The position numbers and the translations under genes were made by a program. Below, piece after piece: positions 1-11,600 of a stretch of DNA of 64,000 nucleotides. The notes beneath the pieces are model-generated. The model did no database searches. It was not told the DNA's origin and saw nothing but the letters and a program-made list of their open reading frames with translations. Numbering within the stretch: position 1 is the first letter of the stretch; each line of letters begins with the position of its first letter. This stretch comes from Gigaspora rosea (Eukaryota > Glomeromycota > Glomeromycetes > Diversisporales > Gigasporaceae): the NCBI GenBank assembly GCA_003550325.1, contig QKWP01001956.1, forward strand, positions 4,794-68,793, read 5' to 3'.

Positions 1-335
1 CTTTTAAGGTAAAAGCTAACAAAATAAGACAATATTCTGAAGACCAAATAGAACAAGCAGACAAATTATATAAAGAACTTAGAGAAAGCAGACATATTGA
101 ACCATCCAAATCAACCTGGATGTCACCCTTAGTAATAGTACCAAAACCAGACGGAAGCTATAGAGCCGCAGTAGATTACTCAAACCTCAACAAATATCTA
201 AAGGACGATCCCTATGAAATACCTAATATTAATGTCTTGCTACAAAAGCTCGCAAGCCATAAAATTTTTTCAACCTGCGATTTTAAAAGTGCTTTTTATC
301 AGTTTCCTCTTAGAAAAACTGATCAACATAATTGA
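1..335 (+). mobile_element. Ty3/gypsy-like reverse transcriptase fragment
   Basis: The plus-strand frame reads as the start of a retrotransposon reverse transcriptase. VIVPKPDGSYR, VDYSNLNKY and CDFKSAFYQFPL match the fingers and first palm block (the D of CDFKSAF is the first catalytic Asp). It is a fossil fragment: the left end is cut by the window edge and no RNase H or integrase follows. It runs opposite to the large gypsy chain in the right half of the window. The family call rests on the RT block only; other LTR or DIRS-like groups are less likely. Confidence 0.72.
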
Positions 336-1299
336 GAACAATAAAAGTGTATCAATTTGATAATGTGGTTTGATTGTGAAAAATTTTGCATAAATATATA
401 TATGTACATATATAGCACATATGGTTAAAGTTGTACAATATGGATAACAATTATTTAAGAAAATAGCCTTTAAAGATTTTTAAAATAAAATATTTATTAA
501 CTATGCAGTGTGTTTTTTATATAAAGGATATCATTATTGTATAAACTTAATATATAGATAATTTGAGTCAAATAATATGCCAATACTAAGCAAGTAAAAA
601 AGATACAAAATATTTGTTAGTATGAAGTTTAAATTGTTAAATAACAAAGTAATTTGATTCTAATTTATTACATTAACCAATAGTAGCATTAGTAAAATAT
701 TATAGAAAGGCTTGTTTTATTATGAGCAAATATGAAAAGCACTTGAAGTTTTAACAAAATTATTAGAAATTGAATCATATAATACATTGTGTTATATTGA
801 AAAAAATATGAAGAACTATATATAAAGTTTAAAAAATTATTAATAATAAGCACAAACTTAGTGTATAAATTGTAAGTATAGAATGTGAACATTCAATAAA
901 AATTAATGTTCAATATATTTAATATATAATGAACACTAAAAAGTTTTTGAGAACAATAAAGTTTTAAATTATACTCTTTTAAGAACATAACTTTAGATTT
1001 GAATTTTAAATACTGACTGTGGGATGAGCAAAAATAAGTGTGTAGGGCTAGTTTTTTGTATATAGTAGTAGAATTAAATGCAACGAAGTACAAAAGTAGT
1101 TAAAATAATATGTAATAATATAAAAATAATACTATAAAAAATGTATAATAATTAAAATATAATATATAATAAAATATATAATATTGATTAAAAATATTTA
1201 AATATAATGTATAATAATAATAAATAAAAAAATTAAAATTTGACAATGCAAAAATTTTAAAGAATTTTAAAAATATGCGAAATATTGCGAAATATTGTA
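336..1299. other. AT-rich stretch without a recognisable gene
   Basis: Only short, low-complexity open frames occur on either strand (for example 689-892 and 893-1093 minus), rich in Phe, Tyr, Asn and Ile as expected from random AT-rich DNA. I see no splice-consistent coding signal and no clear terminal repeat. Confidence 0.6.
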
Positions 1300-1510
1300 A
1301 AAAACTGCAGATTTACACAAATATTATCTCTTGTGACTCTAAAATGAAATAAAAGAAGTGACAAAATCAGGTAATTTTTAGGGAGAAGGGGGTAAAAAAT
1401 TGAAATTATATATAAACCTGGCTATATATATATTAAGAAAGAGAGAAGGTAATAGGCCTTTGATAAAAAATAATCAGGTGATTAATGACATGGCCCTAAT
1501 AAAATAGAGG
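1300..1510 (+). repeat. Dispersed repeat, copy 1 (uninterrupted)
   Basis: This segment matches 29150-29710 in order and orientation: a stretch ending in a G-rich run and TTGAAATTATATATAAA, then CCTGGCTATATATATATTAA, GAAAGAG, a short variable part, and TGATAAAAAATAATCAG followed by TGATTAATGACATG. The copy at 29 kb carries a 402-bp element at the CTATAT site; this copy does not, so it is the empty allele. The nature of the repeat is unknown. Confidence 0.7.
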
Positions 1511-2014
1511 TTTGCATTGTTTTATTTGGCCTATTTCGCAATATTTTGCAATATATTTTGCAATATTTTACAATATTTTGCAATATATTTCAAAATATTC
1601 AAAAGAAATGCATACTGAAATCTTTTGAAAGATTGTGGTTCTTTTGAAAGATTTCACATTGATTGCAAAAAATTTTGACATACTATCCCTTTGAAAGATT
1701 TTGTATATTTATTTTGCTAATATATAAGACAATTAGTAAAACTGCGCTAATTTTTACTATGAAATTTTGACCCTTTAAATGCAGATTACCCTTTAAATAT
1801 CTTTTAATAATTCTTGGGTATCTTTCTACATTTTTGCTTTTTAAGTGACTTTTAATACTTCAGATTCTTTTAATTCATTACTTGTTGATCTACTATTAAA
1901 AATAGCAGCTAATAATAATAAAAATCGAAAAGCATTACACGCATATTTCTTATAATTGGAATAGTCTGGTCTGATATACCAGAGTTTAATTTTATTTGAT
2001 AGATACAGATTATA

Positions 2015-2162
2015 TTAGCTGTTGAAACTAAAACAGGATATGCTTCTGGAAATAGCAAATAATATTGTGCTAAGAAATTACTATAAGCAGTTGAATTTGT
2101 GCAGCTTAGCACTAGTCAGTAGTTTCCCGCCTGTATAATGCAGACCAGCTATTAATATAAAC
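2015..2162 (+). repeat. Dispersed repeat R2, copy 1
   Basis: It aligns with 6765-6925: GGATATGCTTCTGGAAATAG versus GGAATATGCTCCCAGAAATAG, then ATAATATTG, ACTATAAGCAGTTG, GCAGCTTAG, and AGTTTCCCGCCTGTATAATG versus GGTTTCCCACCTGCAT. Fragments of the 3' part recur near 7195-7240 and 50055-50085. The hAT-like element at 2163 sits immediately after it. Confidence 0.65.
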
Positions 2163-3137
2163 TAGTGTTTTGCACAGATCAGATTAGACAAATATTTAAA
2201 AGATCTGGACTGATCTGAAAACCAGAAGTTTTATATTCAGATCTGAACTCGAAGTTAAAAGATCCAGATCCAAAGCTGGATCTGATATAATTACATAACT
2301 AATATAATATAATTGGTTAATATTATTAGTTATCTGTTATAATCCATTTAACAGTTAAGATCCATTAATCATGTAAACATGTGCTATCAATCACAGGAGA
2401 TATAAAGAACATTTATTTATATATTTAAAATCAGTATAAGGTTCGTAATTATTTAATTCATGGATATAAAAATATTTTATTAACTATGAAATTAAATGTC
2501 GTGGCTGAAGCTGGAAATGGCTGAAGCTGGAAATTTTAAATATTTTAATATGAAATTTACAAAAAGTTTTGGAATGCATTTTGTACAAATTTTTTTTATA
2601 GTTAGATTAGAATTTAGGGTTAGGGTTTATAATAAAAGAGTATAATTGGATTTTAGCAGGGCTTATAGTTTTAAATCGAGACCTCTAATTTCCAGCTTCA
2701 GCCATTTCTAGCTTCAGCTACAACATTAAATTATTTACAAAAATACTTCATTACCACTATACAATCAATTCATTCGCATTTTAAAGGTCATTAAAAATTA
2801 GCATAACAAATCAAGATTATAAATATATGTTTATTATTATAATACATAAAATCATTTCATTCGCATTAATAAGTATCATATATAAAATTAAAGTTATTAA
2901 CAGTTAATATAGCAAGTCCACATATCAAATTCATAAGATTTATTTATCATTACAATTTATATTACTGTATTAACCAATCAGAGTCTACAAAGTACAACCA
3001 AACAGCGTGAACAGATCTAAATGGATCTTTGGATATCTTCTGGATTCAGCAAATCTTATAAATCATAGATCCGATTCAATCTGAATCACTAGATCTGGAT
3101 TGGATCTGGATTTCAGATTAGATCTTGCAGAATACTA
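2163..3137. mobile_element. hAT-like non-autonomous DNA transposon
   Basis: The ends are inverted repeats: TAGTGTTTTGCACAGATC at the left, and the reverse complement of the right end reads TAGTATTCTGCAAGATC. Flanks ATATAAAC (2155-2162) and ATATAATC (3138-3145) agree at 7 of 8 positions, an 8-bp target duplication. Many AGATCTG/CAGATCT-type words crowd both subterminal regions, as in hAT elements. No transposase frame is present. It contains the smaller element at 2495-2727. Confidence 0.72.
2495..2727. mobile_element. Small TIR element (MITE) with GCTGAAGCTGGAAAT ends
   Basis: The left arm has GGCTGAAGCTGGAAAT twice in tandem (about 2502-2539), and the right arm (about 2689-2722) has the inverted pair, giving about 45-bp imperfect terminal repeats. 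AAATTA flanks both sides, so a 6-bp duplication is possible, but the exact ends are uncertain. The centre holds a TTAGGGTTAGGGTTTA motif. It lies inside the hAT-like element 2163-3137, so it inserted later. Confidence 0.65.
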
Positions 3138-3580
3138 ATATAATCATGTGATGTAAATTGATATTCACTAGTTAAAAGTACCTTTTTACCAAAAATAGTT
3201 ATACTGTGTAATGAATTTGTTATGTAGTGTAAGTTGCCTTACTATAAACTGACTGCTTACGGTAATTTGTACTATATAGGACTCCGAAGTCTGGGTCCAG
3301 TCTGGTCTGGGTCCGGCCGGGCCCAGACTTGAACCCAGACTCAATCCATAAATTTTGCAAATTTTGAACCCGAACTTGAACCCGAACCTAAAGTACCGAA
3401 CCCGAACTGGACTCAAACATGATAATAGGTTTAGTTCAGGTCTAGTTCAAAGTTTGCGAACCTGTCCAGGTTTGGAATTAGCATTCATTCTAAAAAAAAG
3501 ATAAAATTGCTTAAGCTATATATATATTATATAGTAATTGGACCCATGTGGGTGGCTACCTGGGTTACCAAGTTTTTTTA

Positions 3581-3866
3581 GTTCATTTGACACTGTGTGC
3601 ACTACGCTATATGGGTGATTATGCATCAAACGGTCTTATGAAATTTTTGATTTTTTTTTGTAATTAAAAAAATTGAATTTTATTTTTTTGCCAGTTTTTT
3701 TTTTTGGTTCATTTGACACTATGTGCACTACGCCATATGGCAGATCATGGATCAAATGGGCTTATGAATTTTTTTATTTTTTTTTTGTTCATTTTAAATA
3801 ATGTATACTATATTGTATAGCAGATTATGCATCAAACTGGCTTATGAAATTTTTGATTTTTTTTTT
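3581..3866 (+). repeat. Three imperfect tandem copies inside the hAT-like element
   Basis: Copies begin at about 3581, 3707 and 3787. Each has GTTCATTT, a TGTGCACTACGC-like block, a CAGATTATGCATCAAA-like block, GGCTTATGAA and a poly-T run. The first spacing is 126 bp and the second 80 bp; the difference is a T-rich insert in copy 1. Confidence 0.75.
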
Positions 3867-4252
3867 ATATATATATTTTAGACATTCTAACCTGTTTAAC
3901 CCGGCATGACCCATACAGGCAGTGTTGTCACTTGGACGTGTCCATACTATGTTTTTTGTCCAATGTCCAAGATTGTTCAAAATCTCCAAGCCTATGTCCC
4001 ATGTTTAACTAATCAATAAAGTAATTTAAAAAAATATATAATTATATATTTTTTTAGGTGCTGGACTTAATGGTGAAAAAATTAAAATAGATTATCTTAA
4101 TAAAATTTCAAGTAATTTTAATTTAAAAAAATGACCAACATGTCCAAAAAATATCTAATTGACAACACTGCATACAGGCACCCGATCTGGGTCAGAATAC
4201 TAGATACAGCCTGTATATATAGTTTATAACCAACTCATACAGATTATTTATA

Positions 4253-4349
4253 TGGATGACCCGTGGATGACCCATAGGTTGACCCACGAGTGACCTATAG
4301 GTGACCCACTGATTGACTACCTGGTAGGCCATAGGTCGACCTAGGTCAT
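4253..4349 (+). repeat. Degenerate GACCCATAGG tandem repeat
   Basis: About eight short units related to GGATGACCCATAGGTTGACC follow one another. They lie in the right half of the hAT-like element 3277-4539 and may be its subterminal transposase-binding array. Confidence 0.55.
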
Positions 4350-4547
4350 ATACCAGACTTTCAGACCAGACTCAACCTTTCGGACCAGACTCAAATGGAC
4401 TCAAACTAAGCCAAAAGTTTGATATTCGGACTCAGACCGGACTGAGTTGTAAAATAGTTTGAGTCCGAGTCCAGTTCAAAATTTGAACAAACTCGGACTT
4501 GCCTAAAGTCCGGCCTCAGTCTGAGTCTGAGGAGCCCTAGTGCTATG

Positions 4548-5619
4548 CTTGTGCATTTGTCATCAAAATAATTCCCTCATATTATTCAAAAAAGGAAATT
4601 TGCTTTTACCATTTTTATATACATGATACATGTACATGCCCTTCAGCGATAAAAAAATCTTTTGAATCGTTAAAAGGATCAGTGCATATCAAAATATATA
4701 TTTTTGTTGCTTTTGGACATTTCATCCTATATTTATTTATAACATTGAGTGCATTCTCTTTTTTTTGTTTTTTTTTTCATCAAATTTTTACTGTTTTGTG
4801 GATTGATAATACTAATCTTTAAAGAAATAGTGCAAAGCCGTAATGAAGGATTTGAATAATTAATAATCATTTGATTATCATTATGTATAGTAAACTGGTT
4901 TCCACAAAAAGATTCCAAGTTGAAAATTAATTTACTCAAGATCGTGAAAACTTTACAATTTATAAATAGGTTAGCTAATATTAGTATATATGAGTACATT
5001 GGATTTATTTATATAAACAATCACTAATATGTAATCATATGATTGCATATAGTTTGCATTATGATAGTTTATAATTATCAAATTTCTATATCATTACTAT
5101 TAATTCCTGTTTCACACCTGTTTATTTCTTATTCATCATAAGGATCCAATCAATTCACTGACAATTATTTCATAGTGGCAGAGTTTAAGCCGAAAGTTTA
5201 AACCTCTACAAGTTCATTTCACCAAGTCTATTTCATCTAAGTTTATTTTCATAGATAAAGTAATTCTGGTCATTATTATTATGGTCAGGTTAGAATTAGT
5301 TAAAGTTAGTGTAATTTATAATAAAAGAAAAAACTTTTAAGTGAAATAAGATCGATTAGCAAAATATATATGTGCATAAACACTTAGAAATTTAAATCAG
5401 CTAACTTTATAAGGATTATGTTTATCGTTAACTGTATTTATGCATAACTATATTGTGCATGAAAATTGAAATTCAAAAATTAAGGATACAACAGGAATAA
5501 CTAGTTGTTTTTTATTTACATACTCAGTTGCCATCTATAATTTTTAAAAATCAATTTTTGTCCATTATGCGTATTTTGTGAATGTTAAATTAACTGAGAT
5601 ATAAATAACATTAATAACA
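4548..5619. other. AT-rich spacer
   Basis: No supported gene. A short core around 5280-5330 (GGTTAGAATTAGTTAAAGTT, then TTTATAATAAAAG) resembles the centre of the small element at 2495-2727, so a decayed relative may lie here, but I could not place its ends. Confidence 0.4.
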
Positions 5620-6340
5620 TTCGTTAGTGAGTATGCTGTGTATCACCAAAATAGTAAGGTTGGTAGCTGAAATTTTATAGTATCTCATGATAGAAACTAT
5701 AATAATTCTAATGCAAACTAACTTAACCTTACAGTAATTCATAATACAGATTAATGCAAACTCAATCTTAACTACGTATTATGCATCATAGTTATTCACA
5801 ATAATTCCAACTCTCATTACCAGAATAGTTTTACAGTAACTCGCGATATAATTCCAATACAACTCACTCAATGACATAGAAAATAAAAGACAATTCCAAT
5901 GCAAACCACCTCTAACCGATACCATAGTAGCTGAAATAGTATGTTTTGTACAGTAACTCATGGCAGAAATTACAATGATTTTAATACGATAATTTCACTG
6001 CAAATTAATTGAACTTTAATTGTGTACTCTAGTCACCAAATAACAAGTAACTTTGCAACAGAATTCTTTACAAAAGAATTAATAACTTCAATGCAAACTA
6101 ATTCAAATAAAAATCAAGGCGATTCTAATACAAAATAACTCAACTACACTGTGGCTGCCAGAATAGCAGGTAAGTGTTATAGAATATTCTTACGTAACTC
6201 AGTAGAAATCATGAAAATTATTACAAACTTACACAACTTTACACAACTTTAAACTGCATACAGTGGTCATCTAAATAGCAAATAATTCCAAAAAAAATTT
6301 GTTTGCTCTAATTCTTGATGAAAATCATGCCAATAAAAAA
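5620..6340 (+). repeat. Degenerate satellite-like array, copy 1
   Basis: The same word order recurs with drift: CACCAAAATAGTAAG, TGTAACAGAATT, ACAGTAACTCATGATAGAAA, ACAATAATTCTAATGCAAAC and TAACTCAACCTTAACT. Units are roughly 90-120 bp and badly decayed. The same unit makes a longer array at 25681-27205 and a piece near 28380-28490. Confidence 0.62.
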
Positions 6341-6387
6341 TTCTAGTGTCAGAAGCATGGACAAAAACTAATGTAGTATTTAAATCT

Positions 6388-6531
6388 ACTGAGCAAAGTG
6401 AGACCAAAACATAAAAATGTAAGGCTAGCTTAAAACTGCCAAGCGAAGCGAGGCCAAAACATTAAATGTAAGCTAGCTTAAAACTGCAGAGTGAAGCGAG
6501 GCCAAAATATAAAAATGTAAGATTAGTTTAA
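6388..6531 (+). repeat. Tandem repeat, three units of about 48 bp
   Basis: Units start at 6388, 6435 and 6483. Each has ACTG, a GCGAAGCGAGGCCAAAA-like block, a TAAAAATGTAAG block and CTAGCTTAAA. Similarity between units is high, so this is a younger tandem duplication than the neighbouring satellite-like array. Confidence 0.75.
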
Positions 6532-6764
6532 AACAAGTCCATTATACATATGTTTTACACTATGAATAGTCGATTTGGATATAACTGCTAATCTGATTTT
6601 TAAACATCAGCCTAGCCAATTTAATAATCTCAACTGTGTCATATGCCATTATGCCATCTACAAATCTAATTATATAGTTGGCTGAAATTTGGTGGTGCAG
6701 CTGCCGCATGATCATGTACTAGTTATATTATAAAAATAGCAGGTTCATTTAGCTGTGATTTATG

Positions 6765-6925
6765 TGCTATTGAAATTGAAACTCGAACGGAATATGCTCC
6801 CAGAAATAGTAATAATATTGCGCTAGGAAATCACTATAAGCAGTTGTTTATGCAGCTTAGTGCTGGCCGGCGGTTTCCCACCTGCATTGCATAATGCAGG
6901 CCGGTCGTCAGTATGAACATATGAT
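6765..6925 (+). repeat. Dispersed repeat R2, copy 2
   Basis: Direct-orientation copy of 2015-2162. GGCCGGTCGTCAGTATGAAC at its end recurs as GGCCGTCAGTATAAGC near 7220, so a second partial copy follows. Confidence 0.65.
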
Positions 6926-7014
6926 TTTTTTTTACCTTAATATATAAGTGTGTTTAAGTACTTAAAACATGTGATATTGATATTTGCTTATATAGCAGAT
7001 GAGTTTAACTTATA

Positions 7015-7160
7015 CGGGGGTCCCCAAAACTCCGTGTCGGGATATGTTGGAGTGCATCAGAATCATGGTCAGAGGATCGGAACCGATCGATTTTGTTCAA
7101 AGACCATAAAAAATTTTACTAGATCCAACGCATCCGACCCGAAATTTTAGGACAGCCCTG
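7015..7160. mobile_element. Short hAT-like TIR element
   Basis: The left end CGGGGGTCCCCAAAACTCCG and the reverse complement of the right end, CAGGGCTGTCCTAAAATTTC, pair imperfectly over about 38 bp, continuing with GTCGGGATATGTTGGA versus GTCGGATGCGTTGGA. A terminal CAGGGCTG-like sequence is typical of hAT elements. A flanking duplication is not clear, so it is old or the ends are off by a few bases. Confidence 0.5.
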
Positions 7161-7564
7161 TAAAAATCGTTGAGTTTGTTGCATTTGTGTGGCTTAACCC
7201 TGACCACCTGCATAATGCCAGCTGGCCGTCAGTATAAGCACATTATATTGATATTATGAGAATGACCGGATTCCTTTGGGAGGGAGGGTTGGGTCGCAAA
7301 TAGTGGTCTGTTGCAGTTGAGTGAGCGTAAGACCAGTTTGCGTTTCCCATGGATTTATCTTTGTTCTCATTGCCGCCTTTCTGTTATGGAAAGTTATTCA
7401 AATCATACTCACCTCCTTTGATTATCTGGACCGGGCTTGTTCTAGTTGATGGTTCCACAATGCGCATCAACATGCTTAGCATCGTTTTGATCTGTTGCCC
7501 TATGAAAAAATATTTTCGGAAAAACCTAGAAGCTGAACACAGAAATATACATAAAAATATGTGA

Positions 7565-7723
7565 AAAAAATACGTAAAATGTACACTTTCCATGTTTTTG
7601 GACAGGAAAACACACTGTATTTTCCGTGGATTCTAAAACACAGAATGTCTCTTTCCGTGCTTCAAAATACAGTGTATTTTCCTGTTCAAAAACATGGAAA
7701 GTGTATATTTTACGTATTTTTTA
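7565..7723. repeat. Long hairpin (57-bp arms, about 43-base loop)
   Basis: AAAATACGTAAAATGTACAC at the left is mirrored by GTGTATATTTTACGTATTTT at the right; the arms continue through CTTTCCATGTTTTTG, ACAGGAAAA and CACTGTATTTT with few mismatches. It could be a foldback element or small MITE. No clear target duplication. Confidence 0.72.
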
Positions 7724-7729
7724 TATTTT

Positions 7730-7830
7730 GTCAATTGTCTATAGTTTCGTCAATCGTCTGTAATTTTGTCAATCGTCAAGGTTTCGTCAGACGAAACCAT
7801 AGACGAAAATAGTTTCATCAAGCAAAATTA
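7730..7830 (+). repeat. GTCAATCGTCTRTAGTTTC minisatellite with a central hairpin
   Basis: Three to four imperfect units of about 19 bp begin at 7730. A perfect 9-bp stem, GGTTTCGTC-A-GACGAAACC, lies at 7780-7798, where the units change orientation. Confidence 0.62.
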
Positions 7831-8157
7831 GGCCCGTGATTTCATATTATTGATCAACAATCGAACCCCATAATTCTGCATTGTTCGATCCCAGACATTG
7901 GTGTCTAATTAACCCGATCGCTGAGGCAAATCTTACGTTTTTGATACTCCTGCACTTACTTTTTTGATTTTTTTTTTTTTAAATGTTAATGGTGAGACCT
8001 TGCTCTTATCTTTATTAGATTTAATGGAAAGTTTTTACAAGACTGGAAAAATTTTCATTGTTTAAATCTATTGCTAAGACTAAGAACTCAGACATATATA
8101 AAAGTTAACTTAAATACTTATCTGCGGCCTAAACCAACCAGAGTGGCCAAGGCTCAC

Positions 8158-8613
8158 CTAGATTGAGGAATAATGTAGAATGTCAGAAGGCTGGGTTGAA
8201 TATTTGATCCATTTGGGAAGCCAGATTTCTATTTTGTGTATAGAGATCTGGGTTATAGAATTATTATTTTCTTGGTTACTAAATTGATTGTGAGAAGTAG
8301 GAGGGTTTATTGAGGCCAGTTCAGACGACTGTAAGGAAATTAGTTGGTTTTGGGCTCTGTCTATACAATATGGTATCCAAATGTTTGTATAAATTAATTT
8401 GTTTATGTGAAGTAAAAGTTGTATAGAAAGTGTGTTGGCAGTTTTGTAGGATAAAGTGTACTCAGATAGTATCTGGATTATGTCCAGAGGGATGAGTCCA
8501 GACAATGTAGAGAATATTGAGGGTCTGTTAGGGAAGTGATGTATTTGAAAACTATCAAGATTAAGAATTTGAGTATGAAGCTCTTCTGTTGAGAGTTGAG
8601 AGATCTCAAGTTT
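8158..8613 (-). pseudogene. C-terminal tail of LINE ORF2 beyond one stop codon
   Basis: This stretch is in the same frame as the 1623-codon ORF2 and directly follows its TAA at 8614-8616. It stays open for 151 codons with ordinary coding composition (QLSTEELHTQILNLDSF near the start, IEIWLPKWIKY near the end). The natural ORF2 end is therefore probably 8158, and the stop at 8614 a single recent mutation. Readthrough or a strain polymorphism would look the same. A 3' UTR of about 190 bp leads to the poly-A. Confidence 0.7.
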
Positions 8614-8616
8614 GCT

Positions 8617-11600
8617 TTAACTTAGAATAGTAGATAGGGATTCTTTAATAATGTCTAGTAGAGGTTTAGCTGTTGGGCAGATAGTCCAATGTAGTGCATA
8701 GCTAGATCGTTGGCAGAGATGACAGATGTTTGGGTATAGTGAGTTTCTTTTGTGTAATGTATGTGGTACAGGGAGTTCATCTAGAAGTATCTTAACCTTG
8801 AATGATTTAAGAGTTGAAGAATGAAAACTATTAAAAAAGTCTGAAATTTTTTGGTTATTATTAATATATAGCCATGTAGCTTTCCAGCAAATGTATTGTG
8901 TAATATTTGTCCATTGTTGAAAGCGATTTTGGGATGTCCATAGTGCAAGTATATGAGCATGACATAGTGTTTTGACACTATGTCGTATTGGTAGTTCAAT
9001 AGGAAAATTGTCAGTAGAAAGAGTAAATTGGAAGTTGTATATGTTGTCTGGTTCAAAAAGCAGGTATGGTGCAGTATCATGATGTCGTGCTAGGTAATCA
9101 GCTTTATTGTTGAATTCATTATCTTGGTGTGCTGTAACTTTGTGAAGGGTAATAGTAAGTTTGTAAGATTTAATGAGGTTTAGTAAGGTGTTCCAAATTG
9201 ACCAATAAGGGGTATTTAAGAACTTTGGTATTTGGGAAATACTAGATAGATTTTCATATTTGGAAATAACAGATTGTGAATCTGTATAAATATGAACAGA
9301 GCAATTTCTGGGAGCTGTGCAAATAGCAGATAAAACTGCTACTAGTTCAGCTTTGTAGGAGCATGGCCAATATTTAATTTGTGCCTGAAAGGTATGTGTA
9401 ATAGTTTGATCAGCTAACTGGGCCCATCCAATTCCCATTGAGCACTGAGAGTTGCCCAGGTCACGGACAGAGCCATCAGTATAAAAGGTTAGTTCAGTTG
9501 AACTACTATTGTTGTATGCTATTGTTTGAAGATTATCAAGTGCTATACTAGGTTGGAATATATTAAGAATTTGAGAAGAGATTGTGATATTTGGTGTAGG
9601 TGGAATATGTATAGGGTTTCTAATAGCTAGTGAATATATTAAATCTAAATAATTAGCATTTAAATTAATAGATTTGTCAGATGGATTGATTCTGCCAAAA
9701 AATTTTGTAGTATGACTAGTGGGTACTAGTATAGTGCATTTGTTTGTAATGATATTAGAGTTAAGTGAGCAGTTTGTGCATGGATATGTTAGCATAGTTT
9801 GGATTGGATATAGCTGTGTGGCATGAATTTCAAAGGAGCACTGCCAGTGGGTTATAAGCGTATAGTCAGATGCTGTTGGTTTGCGGCGCGCTTTACCAAT
9901 TATAATTTGGTTATTTAGAATAGTAATAAGCCATGGTTTAGCATTTTTGGATGAGGGGTGACCAGTTGTATAACTATAGTAATTGGATTGTGGTAGTTCC
10001 AAATATGAATATAAAGTACGTTCATATGAATGGCTTAAAATTTTATCTTCTAGTAAAGTAAACCATGAGGGTATTTTTCCTTTTGGAATTTTATTAAGTC
10101 TTGGTGAAATATGTTTCCAGTCGAGAAGGCTGGAGTTGTCAAAGGTTAGAAGTTGATCCAGAAAAAGTAAGTGGTGATGTCGGATTTGCTTTTTAAAAGT
10201 TGCATAGTTTGAGTGTGTTGATAAAAGAGATTCTAAGGAAATGGAACCTTCCTTAATTGTAAAAGGAATATTAGAGTTTGAGTTGGAATTGATTGACCAT
10301 CCCAGGTGTTTAAAAAGTTGAATAATTTTAAAGTTGGTAGAGAATCTATTAGGGCCATCTATAATAGGCTTTGGGTGTAAAAGTATACTAATAGGTGACC
10401 ATAAATTATTTTGAAGTTGTTGGATACGTATATGAGTTGTTGTTCCAAGTAAATCACTATTATTTAGCCGTTTAGTGAAATTGGAGATATGGTGTTGAAG
10501 TTGGATGTCCCAAATATTTTTAATATTGTATATCTGTGGGTGAAGAAGGGTGCTAGTAGGTATGGTTTTGCATAGTTTAGCCTTATGTTTGACCAAACCA
10601 ATATGTTGAGAGAGAATTCCATCGCATACTGATCTACTAAGTATAATATTCTGTAGCCGATATTCGATAGTAGGAATGATTACAGTGTTAATAATATAAC
10701 GAGCCTGGGTGTCAGTAATTTGTTTTCTTTTTGCAATATTAATGAGCTGAGCAGATTCTGTTTTTATTAGCTGTGTTTGTTGGGTTTGTTTGTTGTCAAG
10801 TGTAAACCAGCATCCAAGAAACTTGAAAGGCTGATGTTTTGGTTGAAGTGGTAAGGGTTGGTTATTGAAGATTGTTGGTGTGTATGTATCTAGTTTGTAA
10901 TTAGTAGCTAAGATAGATTTAGATGGGTTGACTTGAATATTGGCCATGTTATAAAATGATTCTGCTATAGATATAATATTGTTCAATTCTGCTTGTGAAG
11001 ATGCAACCCATAGTGTATCATCCATATAGGCCAGAACTGAACATTTGGCTTTGATCTTGTCAGTAGTTAGATTTTTTAAATTAGTGAACCATGCTGTTTC
11101 CATTGTGTATCCTGGTGAATTAGAATAGATATAGGTAATTAAGGGATCGTAGTATATTCGCCATAAAAGAGGAGTAATTGTTTCACCTTGGTCAATACCA
11201 TTATTCACCTGATATGGTGAGGTAAGACCAAGATTAGTAATAACTCTATTTTGTCTATTTGCCAATAAGTTTGTAAGAATGTTGATGATTTGAGGGGGTA
11301 GTGCAAGACGAGAGAGTGAATGTTCAAAAAGGGTGAAGTTCACAGAGTCATAAGCCTTGCTCATATCCTGAGACAAGAGCCATATTTCCTTGTGATTACA
11401 ATTTGCGTCTTCAATAAGATTATTTAAAATATGAATAGGAATAGATGTGCTATTGTTGGGAAGAGCAACGTAATTATAGGGTGATAGTATTGGGTGTTGT
11501 GAGAAAACAGAACTAAGTCTATTAGTGATTATTTTAGTATATAGTTTTCGTATATGTTCTACAAGGCTAATTGGTCGAGTTAGATTTAGATTGCCTTCAA

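Larger units (their letters stand above)
3277..4539. mobile_element. hAT-like non-autonomous transposon with GACTC subterminal repeats
   Basis: The left end TAGGACTCCGAAGTCTGGG and the reverse complement of the right end, TAGGGCTCCTCAGACTCAGA, form inverted repeats. Flanks GTACTATA (3269-3276) and GTGCTATG (4540-4547) match at 6 of 8 positions, an aged 8-bp duplication. Both subterminal zones are packed with GACTC, GAACC and CCAGAC words and are far more GC-rich than the surroundings. No transposase frame. Internal tandem repeats are listed separately. Confidence 0.68.

Noticed and set aside
6388-6531. Possible CRISPR-like array
   Set aside because: Units are contiguous tandem copies without unique spacers, and the genome is eukaryotic.
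7855-7920. tRNA-like words (GTTCGATCCC and AATCGAACCCC) suggesting a tRNA or tRNA-derived SINE head
   Set aside because: I could not form an acceptor stem and anticodon arm at the right spacing on either strand; the match is to the B-box-like word only.
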